Assembly: GCF_007558825.1 (NCBI RefSeq)
Contig: NZ_VLTK01000006.1
Location: 62,001 to 126,000, forward strand
Length of the DNA stretch: 64,000 bases
DNA from: Brevibacterium aurantiacum
GTDB lineage: Bacteria; Actinomycetota; Actinomycetes; Actinomycetales; Brevibacteriaceae
Direction: 5' to 3'
In this document: piece by piece, positions 7,623-15,172 of the stretch
Layout: every line of letters begins with the position of its first letter
Position numbering within the stretch: position 1 is the first letter of the stretch
The notes under the pieces: generated by a model
What the model was told of the DNA's origin: nothing
Database searches by the model: none
The model's input: only the letters and a program-made list of their open reading frames with translations
Position numbers and translations under genes: made by a program

Positions 7623-8960
7623 CTACTGCGGCATGTTGACGAAGCGGGACTTCGCGCCCTGGAATGCCACGGAGATGTCGGCTGTCGGACCCGCACGGTG
7701 TTTGGCGACGATGATGTCGGCCTCGCCGGCACGTTCATGTTCCTTGTCGTACATGTCGTCACGGTGGATGAGCAGCACCATATCTGCGTCCTGCTCGATC
7801 GAACCGGACTCACGCAGGTCCGAGATCATCGGTCGCTTGTCAGTCCTCTGCTCGCTGCCACGGTTGAGCTGCGATAGGGCAATGACCGGGATCTCAAGCT
7901 CTTTGGCCAAGAGCTTGAGCGAACGTGAGAACTCGGAGACCTCCTGCTGACGGGATTCGACCTTCTTGCCGGAGCTCATCAGCTGCAGGTAGTCGACGCA
8001 GACCATCTTGAGATCGTGCTGCTGTTTCAGACGACGGCACTTGGCACGGATCTCGGTGAGCGCCATGTTCGGGGAATCGTCGACGAACAGCGGGGCGTCG
8101 TTGATGCGCGACTCCGTCGCGGCCAGGGTCGTCCAGTCGTGAGGGGACAGTTCACCTCGGCGAAGGTTCTGGAGCGGAATCTCCGATTCCGCGGACAGCA
8201 GACGCATGACGAGTTCGTTCTTGCCCATCTCCAAGGAGAAGAAGACGGCGGCCTGGCCGTGGTGGATCGCCGCCGAGCGCATGAAGTCCAATGCCAGGGT
8301 GGACTTGCCGACACCGGGACGAGCCGCGATGACGATCATCGTGCCAGGGTGGAAACCGTTGGTCAGCGCATCGAATTCGGTGAATCCGGTCGGCACGCCC
8401 GCGGTCTGGCCATCGGTGTCGCCATTGCGTTCGATCTCCTGAGCGACATCGCTGAGGATGTCGGAGAGGATCACGTAGTCCTCTGTGGTGTGACGCTCGG
8501 TGACCTGGTAGATCTCCGCCTGGGCCGAGTTCACGACCTCATCGGTGTCGCCTTCCGCGTCATAGCCCATCTGTACGATGCGAGTGCCGGCCTCGACAAG
8601 GCGCCGCAGGACGGCCTGCTCGCGCACGATCGCAGCATAGTAGCCGGCGTTGGCGGCGGTCGGAACGGAGGAGATGAGCGTGTGCAGGTACGCTGCGCCA
8701 CCGACTCGGGACAGGTCACCGGTCTTCGTGAGGTAGTTGGCCACCGTCACCGAATCCGCCGGCTCACCGCGTGAATACAGGTCGAGGACGGCCTCGTAGA
8801 TAGTCTCGTGAGCAGGCTTGTAGAAGTCATCGCCGGTCATGGATTCGACGCAGTCGGCGATCGCATCCTTGGACAGAAGCATCGCACCGAGGACGCTCTG
8901 CTCGGCCTCGACGTCCTGCGGCGGGGTCCTCATCCCGTCAAACCCCTGATTGTTGCTCAA
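7623..8960 (-). CDS. dnaB: replicative DNA helicase DnaB
   Basis: Hexameric 5'-3' fork helicase. The N-terminal domain begins at PPQDVEAEQSVLGAMLLS, the RecA-like motor carries Walker A RPGVGKST (about residue 210), a Walker B DYLQLM, and SQLNRGSEQRTDKRP, a DnaB signature. The full ORF is intact with no intein. The start is a choice: TTG at 8960 has AGGAAGAGGA just upstream and gives a short N-terminus; GTG at 8996 would add twelve Arg/Gly-rich residues and ATG at 8933 would remove nine. In actinobacteria the loader is DciA, present at 57587. In this window dnaB is separated from rplI by about 15 kb of accessory genes. Confidence 0.97.
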   Translation of the reverse strand: MSNNQGFDGMRTPPQDVEAEQSVLGAMLLSKDAIADCVESMTGDDFYKPAHETIYEAVLDLYSRGEPADSVTVANYLTKTGDLSRVGGAAYLHTLISSVPTAANAGYYAAIVREQAVLRRLVEAGTRIVQMGYDAEGDTDEVVNSAQAEIYQVTERHTTEDYVILSDILSDVAQEIERNGDTDGQTAGVPTGFTEFDALTNGFHPGTMIVIAARPGVGKSTLALDFMRSAAIHHGQAAVFFSLEMGKNELVMRLLSAESEIPLQNLRRGELSPHDWTTLAATESRINDAPLFVDDSPNMALTEIRAKCRRLKQQHDLKMVCVDYLQLMSSGKKVESRQQEVSEFSRSLKLLAKELEIPVIALSQLNRGSEQRTDKRPMISDLRESGSIEQDADMVLLIHRDDMYDKEHERAGEADIIVAKHRAGPTADISVAFQGAKSRFVNMPQ

Positions 8961-9107
8961 TCGTCTTCCTCTTCCTCGAACTTTGCCGGCGGACACCCGC
9001 TTTCAACGCCCTCCAACTGTACCTGGATCGAGAAGCCGCAGACCCACCTCGGCGGGGATATCCGAGTGTGAGTACACGCTCACTCCGGCATGCTCACGGC
9101 ACCCTCC

Positions 9108-10502
9108 TCAACCCCGTGAACGGCCTGCGGTCGCCACGGTCACGAGGATCGGCTTCGCCAGCTGCAATCCCGATCTGATGATGAGGATACCGAGGACCAC
9201 TGACGCAACAAACGTGAGGAATGTGATCGGTTTGAGCACGAGCGCTGCCCCGGCCAAAGGCAGAACGAGAAGCAGACCGAGCCCGCCTGCCAGCAGCGAC
9301 ACCCAGATGACCGGGCCCAGAACTGCTCTCACCATGGCTTTGTGCATGGTCTCCGGATCCATTCCCGCGGCGTAGAGATCTTGGAATGTGTCGGCTCGAT
9401 CGTAGATGTCGGCAACCTGGTTGATCAGCGCGGATACGGCGATCAACAGGATCGAAATTCCCATCACCAGCATGACTCCGGTGAAGATGTCCTGCAGCAG
9501 GAACCGGTCGGCGTCGTTCATCCGGGCGCCCGGCTCATCCCCCGCGTCGAGGCCGAGCCGCATGAGCGAGATGCCGGTTCCGCCCACTGCAGCGACGAAC
9601 GCAGTCATGGCCAGCCCGGAGACTCTGCGCCAGAACCGCTTGGGTTCGTCGGAGACCAACCGCGAGGCGATGAGTCGTTCCGGAGTCTGCGCCCTATTCC
9701 CGCTCAGATAGGCAAACCACCTGATCAGAAGCCCGCCGAGGAGGTCGACGACGATCAGACCGAGGACGAAGGTTGCGATGACCGCAGAGAGGACGATTCC
9801 CAGCCCGAGCCCTCCGCTCTTCGTCAGCATCACGACAACCGGCAGGGCCAGGATCACGAGAGCCGCCAGTACCACCTGAACGACGGGGAACTTCCGTTCC
9901 AAGGCCTTGGTGCGCACACCCAGTGGTGAGATCGCGACCCTGCGCAGGCCCATCAGCGAGGCCGCGATGCACACCAGGATGAGGAACACGACCACCGAGG
10001 CCACCAGCCACGCGGGCATGACCATGTTCGCGTAACCGATGGGATGTCCCATGAAGTGGATCAGGCTCACCGGCCAGGCCAGGCCCAGGTAGCCGAGGAC
10101 GCCGAGGACGATACCGCAGATCGCGGGCACCAGCGGTTCGGCCACCGCGAGAGTGACGATGGAGGAACGCCTCGCCCCGAGCAGCGACATCGTGGACAGA
10201 CGCTCATCCTGTCGCCGGGCGGACAGAGTCGCCGAGGCCGACGCCAGTGTGCTCGCGGGAATCACGAGCAGGATGGTCGCCAAGCTCGCGAGGAACTTGT
10301 ACATGAAGTCCATGCCAGCCATACCCGGGTCCGGGCTGGGTGGGGTCTGGAAGAACATCCAGGCTCCGGCAGCGACGGTGAGGAACAGGGAGGTACAGGC
10401 GAAGAACGCGCTCATCACCAGCAGCGAACTCGACGAGGTCAGCGTCTTGCGCCCCAGGACGAAGGGAACGACGCGGGTTGCTGTGGGCAGAACGGTGGGC
10501 AT
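9108..10502 (-). CDS. FtsX-like ABC transporter permease (distal copy)
   Basis: A 464-residue membrane protein of the FtsX/MacB permease superfamily, with about eight predicted helices arranged as two similar halves. The loop ISPLGVRTKALERKFPV (about residues 190-210) is shared almost exactly with the adjacent permease, so the two are tandem paralogues. It probably pairs with that permease and the ATPase at 11886-12650. Related systems export peptides or lipids or give resistance to envelope-targeting antibiotics. It begins 13 bp after the upstream permease, consistent with one operon. No periplasmic MacA-like partner or two-component system is adjacent. Confidence 0.85.
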   Translation of the reverse strand: MPTVLPTATRVVPFVLGRKTLTSSSSLLVMSAFFACTSLFLTVAAGAWMFFQTPPSPDPGMAGMDFMYKFLASLATILLVIPASTLASASATLSARRQDERLSTMSLLGARRSSIVTLAVAEPLVPAICGIVLGVLGYLGLAWPVSLIHFMGHPIGYANMVMPAWLVASVVVFLILVCIAASLMGLRRVAISPLGVRTKALERKFPVVQVVLAALVILALPVVVMLTKSGGLGLGIVLSAVIATFVLGLIVVDLLGGLLIRWFAYLSGNRAQTPERLIASRLVSDEPKRFWRRVSGLAMTAFVAAVGGTGISLMRLGLDAGDEPGARMNDADRFLLQDIFTGVMLVMGISILLIAVSALINQVADIYDRADTFQDLYAAGMDPETMHKAMVRAVLGPVIWVSLLAGGLGLLLVLPLAGAALVLKPITFLTFVASVVLGILIIRSGLQLAKPILVTVATAGRSRG

Positions 10503-10515
10503 GTCGATCTCCTTC

Positions 10516-11889
10516 TCAGGCCGCAGCGTTCACAGCGGTCACGCTGCGCACGAGCGGACGGGTGAACTGCAGCCCCAGCCACACCATCGCCACGCCGCCG
10601 ACGAGCACTGCTGCGACAACCCCAATGGTCAGCGGATCGCCGAGGTCACTGACCGAAGCCATGAGTCCGGCAAGCATTCCACCCAGCACCAGGGACACTA
10701 GGGTGACGAGGACGATGGGCGACATGACCGCGTTGACAGTGACTCGGTGCATCATCTTCTGCGTCATTCCCGCCGAGTGCAGCTCACGGTAGGTCGATGT
10801 CCGGTCGAGGATGTCTGCTGCCTGGTTGATCGTCGCGGAGATGACGATGAAGACGAAGGCGATAGCCAGGGTGAGGGTGAGTCCGGTGAAGATGTCATCG
10901 GCCATGTACTGGAAGGGGCCCATGATCGCCTTGTCCTCGGCGGTGAGATCTCCCTGATTCGCCCGCATCATCGCCGTGCCGGCACCACCGACGACCGCGA
11001 TGAAGGTGATCATCGCCAGACCTGCCACGCGACGCCAGTACTGTGCAGGTGCATCGGCGATCATCGACGCCGCGATCATCGACGTGGGTGTGCGGGCGAT
11101 CCGGTGACTGAGCCAGCCGTGGATACGCATGACGAGGACGCCGATGACGTTGATGAGCAGAAGGGCGATCCCGATCGTGATGATGCTCGCAATCGTATAG
11201 GTCATCCTCGGCTGGTCCCGATTGAGAGAGAAGACGAGGGCGCCGATCATTCCGACCACGAGCACGACCACGGAAATGATACGAGCGACGGGGAACTTCC
11301 TGGCCATGGACCTGGTGCGCACACCCAAAGGTGAAATCGTGATCCTGCGCAGGCCGAGCAGTGCGGAGATGAGGCAGACGAACAGCAGTCCGATGACGAC
11401 AGCGGCAAGCAGCCACGCCGGCATCATCAGTGCGGAGTACCCCAACGGTTCGCCGGTGAAGACGAGGAAGCTGAGTGGGTAGGCGAGCAGGAAGTAGCCG
11501 ACGATCCCGGCGATGATGCCGGTCGCGGCGGGGATGAAGGGTTCGGCGACCGCCAGCAGCCGGACGGTGCCGGGCCTCGCGCCCAGCAGGGAGAGTGTGG
11601 ACAGGCGTTCATCCTGACGCCGGGCACTCAACTTCGCCGAGGCGACCCCCAAGCTGATCGCGGGAACGATGAGGAAGACCGTGGCCAAGATCGCGAGCAT
11701 GCGGTAGAGGTCGGCCACCTCGGCGTATCCGGAGACATCGGGTCGGTCGTTGAACGCCCAGGCACCGCCGGCGACGGTGAGGAAGAGCGTCGAGCATGCG
11801 AAGAATGCGATGGCGACGAGCTTCGAAGTCGTCGAGGTGAAAGATTTCTTGGTCAGTACGACGGGAAGGATATTCATGGTCGGCATCAC
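10516..11889 (-). CDS. FtsX-like ABC transporter permease (proximal copy)
   Basis: A 457-residue FtsX-superfamily permease and paralogue of the gene at 9108. Conserved pieces in both are the N-terminal TSTTSKLVAIAFFACSTLFL-type helix, the LSARRQDERLSTLSLLGARP segment (cytosolic loop after helix 2) and ISPLGVRTRSMARKFPV. The GTG at 11889 overlaps the ATPase stop; ATG at 11886 is an equal alternative. Such coupling indicates a stoichiometric complex of one ATPase and two permeases. A heterodimeric channel is the simplest inference. Its substrate is not evident. Confidence 0.87.
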   Translation of the reverse strand: MMPTMNILPVVLTKKSFTSTTSKLVAIAFFACSTLFLTVAGGAWAFNDRPDVSGYAEVADLYRMLAILATVFLIVPAISLGVASAKLSARRQDERLSTLSLLGARPGTVRLLAVAEPFIPAATGIIAGIVGYFLLAYPLSFLVFTGEPLGYSALMMPAWLLAAVVIGLLFVCLISALLGLRRITISPLGVRTRSMARKFPVARIISVVVLVVGMIGALVFSLNRDQPRMTYTIASIITIGIALLLINVIGVLVMRIHGWLSHRIARTPTSMIAASMIADAPAQYWRRVAGLAMITFIAVVGGAGTAMMRANQGDLTAEDKAIMGPFQYMADDIFTGLTLTLAIAFVFIVISATINQAADILDRTSTYRELHSAGMTQKMMHRVTVNAVMSPIVLVTLVSLVLGGMLAGLMASVSDLGDPLTIGVVAAVLVGGVAMVWLGLQFTRPLVRSVTAVNAAA

Positions 11890-12650
11890 CGGTTGTTCTG
11901 AACGTACTGGCTGCTCTGCACGCGCTGGTCGTTCCCCATAGGCTGATTCGCGGAGTCGGAGACGATCCGACCGTCCGCAAGGCGGACGATGCGCGAGCAG
12001 CGAGCGGCCACCGTCTCATCGTGGGTGACCACGACCAGAGTGGATCCCCGTCCAGTCGTGGACGCCAGGAGTTCGGAGAGCACCTCGCTGGAGGTGGAGG
12101 AGTCCAGGGCGCCGGTGGGTTCGTCGGCGAAGGTGACCACGGGCTGGGTGACCTGGGCGCGGGCGATGGCCACGCGCTGAGCCTGTCCACCGGAGAGCTG
12201 TCCGATGCGTTTGTTCAGGTGCTCGGCCAGTCCCAGGCGCTGGAGCCACGCGCGGGCATGTTCGGTTGCATCGGTGCGCTTCAAGCCTGAGAGCATGGCG
12301 GCGAGCGCGACATTGTCAAGAGCGGTGAGTTCGGGCAGGAGCAGGCCCTGCTGGAACACGAAGCCGAAGACCTCGCGACGCAGCGCAGTGCGGCCCTTCT
12401 CCTTCAGCGACGTGACCTCGGCGGCAGCGCTGCGGTCTGTGGGCAGGAGGCGAATGGTGCCCTCGTCGGGGCGGATGATGCCGGCCAAGCAGTGCAGGAG
12501 AGTCGTCTTTCCGGAACCGGAGGGCCCCATGATGGCCAAAGACTCGCCGAGGCCGATGGTGAGATCGACTCCGGCGAGCGCATAGGTCTGGTTGTAGTGC
12601 TTGGTCACGTTCGATGATGTGATGATTGCGGGAAGCTGTGTGTTTGTCAT
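11886..12650 (-). CDS. ABC transporter ATPase (LolD/MacB family)
   Basis: A 254-residue nucleotide-binding subunit. Walker A is GPSGSGKTT (about residues 39-47), the signature is LSGGQAQRVAIARA, Walker B reads VVTFADEPTGALD, and the switch histidine is VVTHD. The 'EPTGALD' form is typical of the LolD/MacB/BceA group that works with FtsX-like permeases, which follow directly. ATG at 12650 was chosen because GGAGA lies six bases upstream; the extension to 12953 has no family match. It diverges from the ArsR gene at 12801, and the 150-bp gap contains the ArsR-type operator, so ArsR may control both directions. Confidence 0.93.
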   Translation of the reverse strand: MTNTQLPAIITSSNVTKHYNQTYALAGVDLTIGLGESLAIMGPSGSGKTTLLHCLAGIIRPDEGTIRLLPTDRSAAAEVTSLKEKGRTALRREVFGFVFQQGLLLPELTALDNVALAAMLSGLKRTDATEHARAWLQRLGLAEHLNKRIGQLSGGQAQRVAIARAQVTQPVVTFADEPTGALDSSTSSEVLSELLASTTGRGSTLVVVTHDETVAARCSRIVRLADGRIVSDSANQPMGNDQRVQSSQYVQNNR

Positions 12651-12764
12651 GTCTCCATATTTTCGCAATCGGACTTGCCCGACTATGAAGACCTCCCACC
12701 ACCTCGGCGAGGAAAACCCGACACTTGCAATAGGGGTTTTTAACCCGGTGATGACCGCAGGCCA

Positions 12765-12800
12765 TTGACATGCAAGCATTTGCTTGCCTATTGTGTCTGT
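12765..12800 (+). promoter_or_regulatory. ArsR promoter with operator between -35 and -10
   Basis: TTGACA (12765-12770) and TATTGT (12789-12794) are separated by 18 bp, and the GTG start at 12801 is seven bases past the -10, so the mRNA should be leaderless. The spacer contains a perfect palindrome, GCAAGCA-TT-TGCTTGC (12772-12787). An ArsR dimer there would exclude RNA polymerase, giving autorepression relieved by ligand. Further upstream lie a TTGCAA half-site (12725-12730) and GGGTT-TTT-AACCC (12734-12746), which may serve the divergent ABC operon. Confidence 0.65.
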
Positions 12801-13115
12801 GTGGCCGATATCTTCAAGGCACTTGCAGACCCCACTCGGCGGACCATCCTCGATGAGCTGGTCGACCGTGACGATCAGACTCTGTTCGAAATCTGCTCGC
12901 GTCTGAGCATCAAGCATGACCTGGGCATGTCCAGGCAGGCAGTGTCCCAGCACCTCGAGGTGCTGGAAGCTGCCGGGCTCATCCGCTCAAGAAGAGAAGG
13001 CAGATACAAATTCCATCGCATCGACCCGCTGCCGCTGCGGTCGATACTCAAGCGGTGGGCGATACCGCAGACGACTACACAACAACACACGACTAAGACT
13101 GAGGAGTCATCATGA
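12801..13115 (+). CDS. ArsR-family winged-helix repressor
   Basis: A 104-residue ArsR/SmtB-type regulator beginning VADIFKALADPTRRTILDEL, the canonical first helices. The recognition helix is MSRQAVSQHLEVLEAAGLI and the wing is RREGRYKFHRI. There is no ELCVCDL-type metal motif and no cysteine pair on helix 5, so metal sensing is unlikely; it belongs to the group often paired with VOC/glyoxalase or SRPBCC genes. GTG at 12801 is preferred over the ATG at 12765 because the latter lies in the -35 box and its extension is not homologous. It overlaps the VOC gene by four bases (ATGA). Confidence 0.9.
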   Translation: MADIFKALADPTRRTILDELVDRDDQTLFEICSRLSIKHDLGMSRQAVSQHLEVLEAAGLIRSRREGRYKFHRIDPLPLRSILKRWAIPQTTTQQHTTKTEESS

Positions 13116-13522
13116 AGGCACAGTGGATCAGCATTCCGGTCGACGACCAGGCTCGCGCCCTGAAGTTCTACACGGATCGGCTCGGCTTCATTCCGAAGGT
13201 CGATGTGCCGGTCGGCGAGGACTTCCGCTGGCTGACAGTCGTCTCACCAGAGGATCCCGACGGCGTAGAAGTCGTCCTCGAACCCAAGGGACACCCCGCC
13301 GCGAACGACTTCACTTCTGCGCTGAAGGCAGACGGAATACCCATCAACCAGTTCGCCGTTGAGGATGTCCAGGCCGAATACGATCGCCTGAGCAAACTCG
13401 GTGTGACCTTCATTCAGAAACCGACGACGATGGGCCCGGTCACCACAGCAGTCCTCGACGACACCGTCGGCAACCTGATCCAGCTCATTCACCAGGAAGA
13501 GGGCGAGCCCGACCTGCCGTGA
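13112..13522 (+). CDS. VOC/glyoxalase-fold protein
   Basis: A 136-residue vicinal-oxygen-chelate protein with two beta-alpha-beta-beta-beta units: MKAQWISIPVDDQARALKFY starts the first and FAVEDVQAEYDRLSKLGVTF the second. Members isomerise, cleave or sequester small electrophiles or antibiotics, usually through a metal centre. The strict metal ligands cannot be assigned with certainty, so binding or resistance roles are as likely as catalysis. It is translationally coupled to the ArsR gene, an arrangement seen widely in actinobacteria. The last 34 bp overlap the end of the convergent TetR gene. Confidence 0.85.
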   Translation: MKAQWISIPVDDQARALKFYTDRLGFIPKVDVPVGEDFRWLTVVSPEDPDGVEVVLEPKGHPAANDFTSALKADGIPINQFAVEDVQAEYDRLSKLGVTFIQKPTTMGPVTTAVLDDTVGNLIQLIHQEEGEPDLP

Positions 13523-14139
13523 GCAGGCTGGCAGATTCCGTCGAGAAGCAATCCGGTTCGCCGCTCGTAGGCCGCTCTGGAGGGGCGAACCCCGTACTTG
13601 AGTGCAAGTGAGTTGTCGACGGCCATCGCTTGAAAGTCTTCCGGCGTGACCTCTTCGGCCAAAGCGTTTGCCGCATGCCCATCCTGCACAAGCTCTTCGT
13701 GGAAGCTTCCCCCAAGGTGACAGAGTTCCATGAGTGGGCCCGAGGCAGGAAACGCCTGCAGGAGAACGTCGTTGACCGCCGGCAGTCGGTATTGAAGGTC
13801 GCGGATGGCACCGACGTAGAATCGAATCCGCTCACTGATACCGGGAACTGAGCGGGCGTCATCGATCACGGATTTCAGCTTAGTCGCGACAACCTCGTCG
13901 ATGACGGAATCGATCAGTCCGATCCGCCCGCCGAACCTATTGAAGATCGTCGCCTTGCTCACCTGGGCGGTACCGGCAACGTTCTCCAGAGGTGCCGAAA
14001 GTCCCTCGACGCGAAACACCTCGATTGCGGCAGCGCGGATCCTCTCGACATTCCGGCGGGCATCCGTGCGCAACGTCGGCCCAGAATTCCTATCAGCCAC
14101 CCTCAGCTCTTCCCTGTTCTCTCCATAACTTGACTCCAT
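13489..14139 (-). CDS. TetR-family transcriptional regulator
   Basis: A 216-residue TetR repressor. The helix-turn-helix spans IRAAAIEVFRVEGLSAPLEN and VAGTAQVSKATIFNRFGGRI (about residues 34-73), followed by a helical ligand domain. It is divergent from the NmrA/SDR-like gene at 14254, and the gap contains an 8-bp-arm palindrome that is its probable operator. ATG at 14139 is the outermost start; the first 25 residues are polar and possibly disordered, so a later start is possible. The C-terminus overlaps the VOC gene on the opposite strand by 34 bp. Confidence 0.88.
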   Translation of the reverse strand: MESSYGENREELRVADRNSGPTLRTDARRNVERIRAAAIEVFRVEGLSAPLENVAGTAQVSKATIFNRFGGRIGLIDSVIDEVVATKLKSVIDDARSVPGISERIRFYVGAIRDLQYRLPAVNDVLLQAFPASGPLMELCHLGGSFHEELVQDGHAANALAEEVTPEDFQAMAVDNSLALKYGVRPSRAAYERRTGLLLDGICQPAHGRSGSPSSW

Positions 14140-14172
14140 TGGTCACTTTACCGCAGGATGGATGTCGGCACT

Positions 14173-14195
14173 AAGTTGACCATTTAAGTCAACTT
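14173..14195. promoter_or_regulatory. candidate TetR operator palindrome
   Basis: AAGTTGAC (14173-14180) and GTCAACTT (14188-14195) form a perfect inverted repeat around a 7-bp centre. It lies between the divergent TetR gene and NmrA-like gene, and TTGAC within each arm could be the -35 of the promoter leaving on that side. TetR dimers typically bind repeats of about this size. Confidence 0.55.
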
Positions 14196-14253
14196 AAAAG
14201 CGGTGCCTCCATCAGCACCGGTCTCGGACCGGCTTCAGCGAAAGGTCGCCATC

Positions 14254-15114
14254 ATGATCATCGTGACCGGAGCAACGGGCGCTCTCAACGGATTCACTGT
14301 GGAGCACCTCCTCCAACGGATCGCGCCGAGCGACATCGGTGTCAGCGTCCGCAATCCCGACCGCGCACAGCACCTGGCTGACCAGGGCGTTCGCGTCAGA
14401 CAAGGAAGTTACGACGATCCAGATGCGCTCCGTCACTCGTTCGCCGACGCGGAACAGGTGCTTCTCGTCTCCTCGAGTGATGTCACCGCGGACGTCATCA
14501 CACAACACAGAACAGCCATCGACGCGGCAGTCGAGGCTGGAGCCCAACGAATCCTGTACACGAGCGCTCTCGGGACCAGCTTCAACTCCCCCTATCCTCC
14601 ACTGGCAATCCACGCTGCCACCGAGCAGCATCTTGCCGAGTCGGGCGTTTCCTGGACGGCACTGCGCAACGGCTTCTACGGAGACCTGGGAGATCTGCTC
14701 GGACCATGGCAGGCAACGGGCACAATCGCCAAACCAGCCGACGGTCCCTTCTCGTGGATCGACCGACGCGATGCCGGCGAAGCGGCCGCGGCAATACTGA
14801 CCAACGCATCGTCCCTCGACGGCCCAGTCAATCTCACACTGCCCTCACCGGTGACTCTCACTGACTTCGCCACACACGCCGCAGAACTATCGGGCCACCC
14901 TGTAGAACGCATCGCTGTCGAGGACGAAGAATGGATTGCAGGTGAGGTGGCCAACGGGGTGCCCGAGGCTGCCGCACGATTCACTCTGACGATGTTCCAA
15001 GCAACGCGAAGCGGCCATTTCGCGCACCCCGATCCCACCCTGTCTCGTCTCCTCGGACGGCCGCCCCGAACCATCTCCGATCAACTCAGGGAACAGATGG
15101 TGCGGACTGAGTGA
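14254..15114 (+). CDS. NmrA-like NAD(P)-binding oxidoreductase
   Basis: A 286-residue Rossmann protein of the atypical SDR/NmrA-HSCARG group, such as quinone reductase 2-like (QorB) enzymes. MIIVTGATGALNGFTVEHLL carries the GxxGxxG dinucleotide motif, and GVSVRNPDRAQHLADQGVRV fits the NADP specificity loop. RILYTSALGTS is the middle strand, and WTALRNGFYGD is typical of the family in place of a YxxxK triad. ATG at 14254 has GAAAGG upstream. Its divergent TetR and the operator between them suggest induction by an electrophile or quinone. Substrate unproven. Confidence 0.85.
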   Translation: MIIVTGATGALNGFTVEHLLQRIAPSDIGVSVRNPDRAQHLADQGVRVRQGSYDDPDALRHSFADAEQVLLVSSSDVTADVITQHRTAIDAAVEAGAQRILYTSALGTSFNSPYPPLAIHAATEQHLAESGVSWTALRNGFYGDLGDLLGPWQATGTIAKPADGPFSWIDRRDAGEAAAAILTNASSLDGPVNLTLPSPVTLTDFATHAAELSGHPVERIAVEDEEWIAGEVANGVPEAAARFTLTMFQATRSGHFAHPDPTLSRLLGRPPRTISDQLREQMVRTE

Positions 15115-15172
15115 TCACCCACGGACCGACGTCTATCGATCAGGCACATGGGTTCTCCACTAGTTCACGACT

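Noticed and set aside
12765..12800. ATG start for ArsR at 12765
   Set aside because: It lies within the -35 region and before the -10, so it would not be transcribed from the promoter seen.
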